Below are positions 23,720 through 30,336 of a stretch of 64,000 nucleotides of DNA, one piece after another. Position numbers and translations under genes: made by a program. Below the pieces are notes generated by a model, which did not search any database, was not told where the DNA came from, and saw only the letters and a list, made by a program, of their open reading frames with translations. The stretch's first letter is position 1; each line of letters starts with the position of its first letter. Source of the stretch: Pantoea cypripedii (GTDB taxonomy: Bacteria > Pseudomonadota > Gammaproteobacteria > Enterobacterales > Enterobacteriaceae); contig NZ_CP024768.1 in NCBI RefSeq assembly GCF_011395035.1, positions 924,854 to 988,853 on the forward strand, in the 5' to 3' direction.

Positions 23720-25084
23720 TTATTCACCCACCAGCATTGAATCCTGTGGGGCGTTGTCGCGTTGCGCTTTCGTGGCAAGGAAGTAAACATAACCCACTGC
23801 CATAATCGCCACAAACAGGCCGCCAATCACCGGGTTAAACCACAGCATCGCCACTAAACACACCAGCGACAACACCAGCGCGATACCTGGCACAATCGGA
23901 TAGCCCGGCGCATGGAAGCTGCGTTCCATTTCGGGTGCGATACGACGAAGTTTAAACAGACTCAGCATGCTCATCAGGTACATCACAATCGCACCAAATA
24001 CCGCCATGGTGATCATGGCTGCCGTCAGACTCATACCTTGCAGGTTAATCCAGCCGTCACTGTAAATCGCCGCAATACCAATCAGGCCTCCGGCAATAAT
24101 GGCGCGATGTGGCGTCTGGAAGCGTGACAGTTTTGCCAGGCTTTGCGGCAGATATCCGGCACGTGCCAGCGCAAAGAATTGACGTGAATAGCCAAGAATA
24201 ATGCCGTGGAAGCTGGCAACCAGGCCGAACAGGCCGATCCACACCAGCATATGCATCCAGTTGGAGTTTTCGCCGACAATCATCTTCATCGCCTGCGGCA
24301 GTGGGTCGTTGATGTCCGACAGTTTGCGCCAGTCACCGGCACCGCCCGCCAGCAGCATCACGCCAATCGCCAATACCACCAGCGTCAAAATACCGGTGAT
24401 GTAGGCTTTGGGAATGGTGCGTTTCGGATCTTTCGCTTCTTCAGCGGCCATCGCGGCCCCTTCAATGGCGAGGAAGAACCAGATAGCAAACGGAATGGCC
24501 GCAAAAATGCCAGACAGGGCAGGCATGCCAAAATGTTCACTGCCCGCCCAGCCGTTGGCGGCGAAATTGGCAATGCTGAAGCCAGGTGAAACTACGCCCA
24601 TAAACACCAGCAGTTCCAGCACCGCCAGCACCGTGACCACCAGCTCAAACATCGCTGCCAGTTTCACGCCGAGAATATTCAGCGTCATAAACACCACATA
24701 AGCCCCGACCGCAGCGGTTTTGGGGTTGAGTTCCGGGTATTGCACATTGAGATAGGCACCAATCGCCATGGCGATGGCCGGGGGAGCAAACACGAACTCA
24801 ATCAGGGTTGCCAGGCCGGCAATCAGGCCACCGGTTTCACCAAAGGCACGGCGGCTATAGGCAAACGGACCACCGGCATGCGGGATCGCGGTGGTCAGTT
24901 CGGTGAAGCTGAAAATAAAACAGGTGTACATGGTGGCGATCAGCGCCGTGGTAATGAGAAATCCCAGCGTCCCTGCTACGCCCCAGCCATAACTCCAGCC
25001 GAAATACTCCCCGGAAATGACCAGGCCAACCGCGATACCCCAAAGATGCAGGGTTCCCAGGGTGGGTTTGAGCTTGCTCGTCAT
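23720..25084 (-). CDS. Ethanolamine permease (APC family)
   Basis: A 454-residue, 12-helix amino acid/amine transporter whose N-terminal half (GIAVGLVISGEYFGWSYGWG, TELTTAIPHAGGPFAYSRRA) and PFAIWFFLAIEGAAMAAEEA follow the Eat-type ethanolamine permease family closely. It would import ethanolamine, and perhaps related amino alcohols, by secondary transport. It is divergent from a small-molecule kinase gene across a 263-bp spacer that contains phased GGTCA repeats, and an AraC regulator gene follows the kinase. There are no eut microcompartment genes nearby, which points to a kinase-based route. GGGGATAAG precedes the ATG as ribosome site. Confidence 0.88.
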   Translation of the reverse strand: MTSKLKPTLGTLHLWGIAVGLVISGEYFGWSYGWGVAGTLGFLITTALIATMYTCFIFSFTELTTAIPHAGGPFAYSRRAFGETGGLIAGLATLIEFVFAPPAIAMAIGAYLNVQYPELNPKTAAVGAYVVFMTLNILGVKLAAMFELVVTVLAVLELLVFMGVVSPGFSIANFAANGWAGSEHFGMPALSGIFAAIPFAIWFFLAIEGAAMAAEEAKDPKRTIPKAYITGILTLVVLAIGVMLLAGGAGDWRKLSDINDPLPQAMKMIVGENSNWMHMLVWIGLFGLVASFHGIILGYSRQFFALARAGYLPQSLAKLSRFQTPHRAIIAGGLIGIAAIYSDGWINLQGMSLTAAMITMAVFGAIVMYLMSMLSLFKLRRIAPEMERSFHAPGYPIVPGIALVLSLVCLVAMLWFNPVIGGLFVAIMAVGYVYFLATKAQRDNAPQDSMLVGE

Positions 25085-25220
25085 AATCTTATCCCCGTCG
25101 TTTTTGTTGAGTGCGGTAACTTCACCGCGCCGGTTTATCGTTTGCGCTACAGTGAAGGGGATAATGCCGCTGCCTGTTACGGGAAAACTTGACGCAGGCG
25201 CAGTGAGTTTTGTCCTCCAC

Positions 25221-25290
25221 GGTCAACTCTGACGCAAGAAAAGTGCCAGATGCACGCTGCGGTCAACTTTGGGTCATCTGCGGTCAAGCA
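25221..25290. promoter_or_regulatory. Helically phased GGTCA repeats between permease and kinase genes
   Basis: GGTCAA occurs at 25221, 25261 and 25282, and GGTCAT at 25272, all in the same orientation. The last three are spaced 11 and 10 bp, one helical turn each, and the first is 40 bp away. Direct repeats phased like this are typical of AraC-family activator sites; the AraC gene at 26502 is the obvious candidate. The array ends 58 bp before the kinase start. Confidence 0.55.
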
Positions 25291-25347
25291 GTCAGGACGA
25301 CGTCATCCCATGCTGATAACACTGTTGTCATCCCTGGAGCCTGATGA

Positions 25348-26352
25348 ATGAGTGCCAAACAATCCGACACCCTGACAAATGCTGAAATCACTGTGCTGGC
25401 GCAACGGGCGCTGGCTTGCTATCCCGCCTCGCTACAGGGCGAGCTGAAGCTGCTGTGCCGTTCTGAAAACGCCACCTTTCTGGTGCTGGCAGGCGGTAAA
25501 CGTTATGCGTTGCGTCTGCATCGTCCGGATTACCACAGCAAAGCGGATATCCAGAGCGAGTTGCTATGGCTGGACGCGCTGCGTGACACCGGCATCATGG
25601 TGCCGGAAGCGATCCCTGCCAGTGATGGTGAAACCGTGCTGTCGCTGCGCCTGGCGGATGGAGAGGTACGCCATGCGGTGCTGTTTCACTGGATCGAGGG
25701 CGATATGCCGACCACCGATGTCGATCCCAAAGCCTTCCAGCAGCTCGGCCACATCACGGCACGTCTGCACCAGCACAGCAAGCGCTGGCAGAAACCGCAG
25801 GGCTTCCAGCGCATCATCTGGGATCATCACACCATGGTGAGCGATCACAGCCACTGGGGACGCTGGCAGGATGCCCCTAACCTGAATCCGGCCGATCATC
25901 ATGTCGTGCAACAGGCGATCGCGCGCATAGGGCAGGAGTTGCAGGATTTTGGCAAAGGCGAGGATCGTTATGGTCTAATCCATGCCGATCTGCGTCTCAC
26001 TAACCTGCTGCTGCACAAAGGGGAAACCCGGGTGATCGATTTTGATGACTGCGGCCTCGGCTGGTATCTGCACGATCTGGCGGCAGCGATCAGTTTTGTT
26101 GAGCATCATCCACGCGCAGAAGAGTGGGTGGATAACTGGATCCGCGGTTACGAGCAGGTGGGGCATATCACTGATGCGGAAATGGCGCTGGTGCCTACCT
26201 TGCTGATCCAGCGCCGTATTCAGCTGACCGCCTGGATGGGTTCCCATGCGGAAACCGAAATGGCGCTGAGCCTCGGGCCGCGCTGGGCCGATCATTCAGT
26301 ACGGCTGTGTCGTCGCTATCTGGAGAACAGCCAGCTGCCTGTCGGTGCCTGA
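25348..26352 (+). CDS. APH-fold small-molecule kinase, probably for ethanolamine
   Basis: A 334-residue kinase of the aminoglycoside phosphotransferase/choline kinase fold. The catalytic loop is His212-Ala-Asp214...Asn219 (HADLRLTN) and the metal Asp is in VIDFDDCGLG (about 233-236); the N-lobe has YALRLHRPDY with the ATP Lys/Arg region. Substrate class cannot be read from sequence. Its divergent pairing with an ethanolamine permease and an AraC gene makes ethanolamine (or another amino alcohol) the best guess, giving O-phosphoethanolamine; Erwinia-type bacteria are known to degrade amino alcohols by a kinase and a phospho-lyase. The lyase is not in the window. Alternatives: homoserine kinase-like or choline kinase-like. 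TGGAGCC is 9 nt upstream of the ATG. Confidence 0.8.
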   Translation: MSAKQSDTLTNAEITVLAQRALACYPASLQGELKLLCRSENATFLVLAGGKRYALRLHRPDYHSKADIQSELLWLDALRDTGIMVPEAIPASDGETVLSLRLADGEVRHAVLFHWIEGDMPTTDVDPKAFQQLGHITARLHQHSKRWQKPQGFQRIIWDHHTMVSDHSHWGRWQDAPNLNPADHHVVQQAIARIGQELQDFGKGEDRYGLIHADLRLTNLLLHKGETRVIDFDDCGLGWYLHDLAAAISFVEHHPRAEEWVDNWIRGYEQVGHITDAEMALVPTLLIQRRIQLTAWMGSHAETEMALSLGPRWADHSVRLCRRYLENSQLPVGA

Positions 26353-26501
26353 TGCACCATCAGCGGGCGTGGCTGCGCCGTTACAGTGCTCGCCGCGTCC
26401 GCTAACCACCCTAACCGCCTCTTTTTCTGCGTTGCCCGCCTGGTACGAAAATTGCTGGATACGGTAATTCGATTCACTCCTGCGTATCCTGTGAGGTCAG
26501 C

Positions 26502-27569
26502 ATGAATTCACTGATGAGACAGCCCGAGGCGTTCAACGCCTTGTCAGCGCATGCCAGTGCCAGTAACCGTGGCGTGCTGGCAGCAGCGGCCACTGGCCTG
26601 AGCGACTTCATTACCGGTAAAGGCGGTGATGTGGATCGCATCTTTGGCATCAGCGGCATTGATTCAGAGTTGCTCGCCAGCCCGACCCTGAGTCTGGGCC
26701 TGGTGAACTATTGCCGCGTGATGGAAGAAGCGGCACGACATTCCGGTTTTGATAACTTCGGTTTGCACTACGGCAGGCAGTTCAAACCGCAGTCATTAGG
26801 CCTGATTGGTTACATTGGGTTGTGTTCGCCGACGCTGGAGCAGGCGCTGCATAACGTGGTGAATGCCTTTCCGTGGCATCAGCACGACACTCTGACGCGC
26901 CTGGTGGATAAAGGCGATTGCTGGCGGCTGGATTATCAGGTACGCCACGGGGCGATTCTGTCACGTCGGCAGGATGCGGAGCTGACGCTCGGCATGTTTC
27001 TCAATCTGATCCGTCATGTGGCCGGTAAAAACTGGGCACCGCGTGAAGTTCACTTCGAGCATCCGCGCCCGGAGCAGTGGCATGAACATTGTAAAGTCTT
27101 TGATGCGCCGGTGTGGTTCGAACAACCCTTCAACTCGTTATTGATCCCGAAACGGGATCTGTTACGTACCATGCCGGAGCAGGATCCAATGCTGCTGATG
27201 GTGATGCAGGATGCGATCCGCCGCCTCAACAGCAGCGCCAGCCAGCAGAGCGTGGTGGAGCAGGCGCGGTCGCAGGTCAATCTGTCACTGATTCAGGGCG
27301 AGCCGGTGCTGGAGGAGATAGCCGACAAGATGGGGCTATCGAGCTGGTCGTTACAACGCCGGTTGCGCGAAGAAGGTATCAGTTTCACCGCGCTGGTGGA
27401 CAAGGTGCGGTGCGAAATGGCCACCCATTATCTGCAACAGAAACAGCTGCCGATTTCCGAAATGGCGCTGTTGCTGGGGTATTCCGAAGTGAGCGCGTTT
27501 TCACGCGCGTTCCGTCGCTGGTTTGGCATCAGTCCGCGTCAATGGCGGCAAGATGGATTGGTAAATTAA
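26502..27569 (+). CDS. AraC-family transcriptional regulator
   Basis: A 355-residue activator with an N-terminal ligand domain of the Arabinose_bd type (OruR/ArgR-like group, about residues 25-215) and a C-terminal double helix-turn-helix (about 250-350): EEIADKMGLSSWSLQRRLREEG, then PISEMALLLGYSEVSAFSRAFRRWFGISPRQWR. It lies 149 bp after the kinase on the same strand and is the likely regulator of kinase and permease, acting at the phased repeats before the kinase. GTGAGGTCAGC gives the ribosome site. Its last 41 bp overlap the end of the convergent lipoprotein gene. Confidence 0.88.
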   Translation: MNSLMRQPEAFNALSAHASASNRGVLAAAATGLSDFITGKGGDVDRIFGISGIDSELLASPTLSLGLVNYCRVMEEAARHSGFDNFGLHYGRQFKPQSLGLIGYIGLCSPTLEQALHNVVNAFPWHQHDTLTRLVDKGDCWRLDYQVRHGAILSRRQDAELTLGMFLNLIRHVAGKNWAPREVHFEHPRPEQWHEHCKVFDAPVWFEQPFNSLLIPKRDLLRTMPEQDPMLLMVMQDAIRRLNSSASQQSVVEQARSQVNLSLIQGEPVLEEIADKMGLSSWSLQRRLREEGISFTALVDKVRCEMATHYLQQKQLPISEMALLLGYSEVSAFSRAFRRWFGISPRQWRQDGLVN

Positions 27570-27957
27570 CCTGCTGCGGCGCAAAGCCAAACCACGCTGG
27601 CTGCCCACGATCGGGCGGCGGCGGTAATCCTTTCGACTGACCAATCAACTGCCAGGCACGCAGACACAGTGGCTCATCGCCCTGGGTCTGGGTGACGGCA
27701 TAGCGCCCGCTTTTCTCCCACTCCAGCCTTACCAGGCAACGCTGACCGGCATAATGGCTGGCATCGCGGAAATCATGTGCCAGCTTCAGCTGCATTTCAT
27801 CAGCCCATTTGCAGGATACGCTGCCCGGTGACTTATCTGGCTGGCACAGATTGGCAGCCTCATCCTGTTGTTGTGATGAGGAATTCTGGCAGGCGCTGAG
27901 CGCCACCCCAATGGTTAGCAGGCCCAATAGTCCCGCCATTCTATTAATTAAATTCAT
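27529..27957 (-). CDS. Lipoprotein with TolA C-terminal-like domain
   Basis: A 142-residue predicted lipoprotein: signal peptide to ALSAC with Cys23 lipidated, a short Gln/Ser linker, then a domain (about 45-115) patterned like TolA domain III: a tyrosine and cysteine (HYAGQRCLVRLEW) in a strand, a second cysteine in DEPLCLRAW, and a closing KGLPPPP. TolA-III is the part of TolA that contacts TolB, phage proteins and colicins. A lipid-anchored, stand-alone copy could modulate the Tol-Pal system or colicin entry; this is inference. Overlaps the araC-type gene tail to tail by 41 bp. Confidence 0.75.
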   Translation of the reverse strand: MNLINRMAGLLGLLTIGVALSACQNSSSQQQDEAANLCQPDKSPGSVSCKWADEMQLKLAHDFRDASHYAGQRCLVRLEWEKSGRYAVTQTQGDEPLCLRAWQLIGQSKGLPPPPDRGQPAWFGFAPQQVNLPIHLAAIDAD

Positions 27958-28108
27958 TAATATGCCGTGGTTAACCCTAAAGATCTGATTGTGCCCTGCC
28001 GACAGTCTACAGACCGACTCTCTGAATGCTATGGCAATCGTCTTACTGTCGGAAAAACCAGAATTTGCCGCCCTGTGCGGTTTTCTCTTCTTTATTCATG
28101 GATCTGAA

Positions 28109-28786
28109 ATGCAAAAAAAATATGCCTTCGCGGCACTCTCCTTGTTATCGGCAGCGCTGCTGAGTGGCTGTGCCACTGAGTCTTCGCGCGCCATCGAAGC
28201 CCCGCAGGTGCGGGCCGCCAGCCAGCCGGCGTACCAGGGCGTGCGTAGCCCGATTGCGGTAGGTCAGTTTGATAACCGTTCGTCGTATATGAACGGCATC
28301 TTCTCTGATGGTGTGGATCGTCTGGGTAATCAGTCAAAAACCATTTTGATCACCCATCTGCAGCAGACCGGGCGTTTTAACGTGCTGGAACGCAGCAACC
28401 TGAAAGAGCTGCAGCAGGAAGCGAACTTTAAGCACAGCCAGCAAAACATCAAAGGGGCCAACTATATCGTCACTGGCGATATCACCGAGTTTGGTCGCAA
28501 AGAAGTGGGTGATCAGCAGCTGTGGGGCATTCTGGGCCGCGGCAAAACCCAGGTCGCTTACGCCAAGGTCAACCTCAATGTGGTCGACGTCACCACCTCT
28601 GAAGTGGTTTACAGCGCACAGGGCGCGGGCGAATACCAGCTTTCCGCACGTGAAGTGATTGGTTTTGGCGGCACCGCCAGCTACGACTCAACGCTGAACG
28701 GCAAAGTGATGGATCTGGCGATCCGCGAAGCAGTCGATCATCTGGTTGACGGCATTACCAGCGGCGCATGGCGTCCGGCGAAATAA
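28109..28786 (+). CDS. CsgG/HfaB-type lipoprotein
   Basis: A 225-residue lipoprotein (lipobox LLSGC, Cys21) of the CsgG family. Typical segments: RSPIAVGQFDNRSSYMNG, LQQTGRFNVLERSNLKELQQEANF, GANYIVTGDITEFGRKEVG and AYAKVNLNVVDVTTSEVVYSA. CsgG proper forms the curli export pore in the outer membrane; this relative lacks curli partners and instead heads an operon with two further lipoproteins of DUF4810 and DUF799/GNA1162 type, a grouping found in many proteobacteria and of unknown function. The start at 28109 is chosen so that the signal peptide is N-terminal; its ribosome site is weak. The next gene begins 11 bp after the stop. Confidence 0.88.
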   Translation: MQKKYAFAALSLLSAALLSGCATESSRAIEAPQVRAASQPAYQGVRSPIAVGQFDNRSSYMNGIFSDGVDRLGNQSKTILITHLQQTGRFNVLERSNLKELQQEANFKHSQQNIKGANYIVTGDITEFGRKEVGDQQLWGILGRGKTQVAYAKVNLNVVDVTTSEVVYSAQGAGEYQLSAREVIGFGGTASYDSTLNGKVMDLAIREAVDHLVDGITSGAWRPAK

Positions 28787-28797
28787 GGATATTCCTG

Positions 28798-29157
28798 ATG
28801 AAATTGATCAAACTGAGTGCCGCGCTGATTGTTGCGGGCGTGCTGGCGGGCTGTGCACCGAAAGGGCCGGAACCGATTTACTACTGGGGTGATTACCAGC
28901 AGCAGATTTATAGCTACTACCAGAAGGATAAAGATCCGATGCAGCAGATTGATGCGCTGAATCTGGATATCGAAAAAGCCCGTTCGGTGAATAAACCGGT
29001 AGCGCCGGGCCTGCATGCGCAGCTGGGTCTGCTGTATGCCCAGACCGGTCAGACCGATAAAGCGTTCAGCCAGTTTGCCGCTGAGAAGCAGCAGTTCCCG
29101 GAATCCGCCCCGTATATGGATTTTCTGATGAGTAAGAAAAAAGGAGCAACCCAGTGA
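28798..29157 (+). CDS. DUF4810-type lipoprotein
   Basis: A 119-residue lipoprotein: MKLIKLSAALIVAGVLAGC with Cys19, then YYWGDYQQQIYSYYQKDKDP, which marks the DUF4810 family, and a helical repeat-like C-terminus (GLHAQLGLLYAQTGQTDKAF) similar to a single TPR unit. Second gene of the CsgG-like operon; its stop overlaps the GTG start of the third gene (GTGA), so the two are translationally coupled. Probably an outer-membrane periplasmic-face partner of the CsgG-like protein. Confidence 0.85.
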   Translation: MKLIKLSAALIVAGVLAGCAPKGPEPIYYWGDYQQQIYSYYQKDKDPMQQIDALNLDIEKARSVNKPVAPGLHAQLGLLYAQTGQTDKAFSQFAAEKQQFPESAPYMDFLMSKKKGATQ

Positions 29158-29810
29158 ACAAACTGATTGCAGGCTTCGCTGTGCTGACCGCGCTGCTGCT
29201 GACCGGCTGTGCACCGCATAAAAAACCTTATGACTACAGCGCGTTTCGTGCCAGCAAACCGGCCTCGATTCTGGTGCTGCCAGCGGAAAACAAAGCGCCG
29301 GATGTCAATGCCGCGCACAGCTTCACTTCACTGGTGACGCAGCCACTGGCGGAAGCGGGTTATTACGTGTTCCCGGTGGCGGTGGTGGAAGAGACGTTCC
29401 AGCAGAACGGTCTGACCAATGGTCATGATATTCAGGCGGTAAGTACCCAGCGTCTGCACGATATTTTCCATGCTGACAGCGCACTTTATATTTCGATTAC
29501 CGATTACGGTACCAGTTATTTAGTGGTGGACAGCAACACCAGGGTATCGGCATCGGCGCGTCTGGTGGATTTGCGTACCGGTAAGGAGCTGTGGCAGGGC
29601 AGCGCCACCGCCAATGACGGTGAGAATGGCAACAATAATAGCGGTGGCATCATCGGCATCCTGGTGTCGGCGGCGGTGAAACAGATCGCCAACAATGTCA
29701 CCGATAAAGCGCACACCATTGCCGGTGTGACCAGCGCACGTTTGCTGGCGCAAAACGAAGATGGCGGCCTGCTGGCGGGACCGCGTCGTCCGGTGACGGC
29801 AGCGCGTTAA
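29154..29810 (+). CDS. DUF799/GNA1162-type lipoprotein
   Basis: A 218-residue lipoprotein with lipobox LLTGC (Cys19) and family segments KPASILVLPAENKAPDVNA, PLAEAGYYVFPVAVVEETF, QRLHDIFHADSALYISITDYG and SARLVDLRTGKELWQGSA. Related to meningococcal lipoprotein GNA1162, whose fold resembles the TolB N-terminal domain and CsgG. The start is GTG 29154 with AAGGAG before it, overlapping the previous stop. A Gly/Asn-rich loop and a hydrophobic GGIIGILVSAAV stretch lie near residue 165. Completes a CsgG-DUF4810-DUF799 operon; likely an envelope complex. Confidence 0.87.
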   Translation: MNKLIAGFAVLTALLLTGCAPHKKPYDYSAFRASKPASILVLPAENKAPDVNAAHSFTSLVTQPLAEAGYYVFPVAVVEETFQQNGLTNGHDIQAVSTQRLHDIFHADSALYISITDYGTSYLVVDSNTRVSASARLVDLRTGKELWQGSATANDGENGNNNSGGIIGILVSAAVKQIANNVTDKAHTIAGVTSARLLAQNEDGGLLAGPRRPVTAAR

Positions 29811-29820
29811 GTGATAGCAA

Positions 29821-29843
29821 AGGGAGCGGGGTATCCGCTCCCT
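29821..29843. terminator. Hairpin after the lipoprotein operon
   Basis: Perfect 9-bp stem AGGGAGCGG/CCGCTCCCT with a 5-base loop, 10 bp after the operon's last stop. No T tract follows, so termination would be weak or Rho-assisted. Confidence 0.5.
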
Positions 29844-29868
29844 TATGTATTGCGCAACTCTCCGAGAC

Positions 29869-29898
29869 GGAAAAGGCCGCCTTGCGGCGACCTTTTCC
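29869..29898 (-). terminator. Terminator of the DUF1471 gene
   Basis: On the minus strand GGTCGCC-GCAA-GGCGGCC forms a tight hairpin followed by TTTT, inside a longer GGAAAAGG/CCTTTTCC repeat, 25 bp after the minus-strand gene at 29923. Confidence 0.7.
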
Positions 29899-29922
29899 GG
29901 CACTTCCCCGTACGACCATCCG

Positions 29923-30132
29923 TTATTTGTACAGTTCTGCGGTCATGTGAACACGGTTATTGGTGTTCGCTTCGGTAATTTTGTACTGCGCACCCTGCTG
30001 TGCTGCCTGAGCAGCGATTTTGGCTTCTGCGCCATCCAGAGTTGAAGCGGAAGCGGTGATGCTCTGTGCGAAGCTGCCGAAAGAAACCAGTGACAGGGCC
30101 GCAACTGCAACGAAAGTTTTGATAGATTTCAT
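29923..30132 (-). CDS. Small exported DUF1471 (YhcN/BhsA/McbA-like) protein
   Basis: A 69-residue periplasmic protein: Sec signal peptide MKSIKTFVAVAALSLVSFGSFA cleaved after residue 22, then one DUF1471 domain (TLDGAEAKIAAQAAQQGAQYK with ITEANTNNRVHMTAELYK). Members such as BhsA, McbA and YhcN respond to acid, peroxide or biofilm conditions in E. coli; which one this corresponds to cannot be told. TGAGGA lies 8 nt before the ATG. Alone between two convergent or divergent spacers; a longer frame from 30291 has no ribosome site. Confidence 0.85.
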   Translation of the reverse strand: MKSIKTFVAVAALSLVSFGSFAQSITASASTLDGAEAKIAAQAAQQGAQYKITEANTNNRVHMTAELYK

Positions 30133-30261
30133 GGTCAATTCCTCAGAGATAATTTTTAGTGAGTGGGGCGTTTTGCCCCGATGTGAGAGAGAATAGACCT
30201 GTTGGCCGGCGAGTAAAAGCTGAGGGATTTGCTGAAAGTGTTCAAAAAATTTGATGAAAAT

Positions 30262-30329
30262 GCGCGCAATGAATCGCACCGCTACCAACACACGCAGATA
30301 CTGTTGTAGCGGCGTGATTTATCACGCTG
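30262..30329. repeat. REP-like palindromic pair, copy 5 (arms inverted order)
   Basis: Right-hand unit first (GCGCGCAATGAATCGCACCG) and left-hand unit second (GTAGCGGCGTGATTTATCAC), the opposite order from most copies, with a paired C-to-T change that keeps the second palindrome. Confidence 0.8.
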
Positions 30330-30336
30330 TTTTGGC

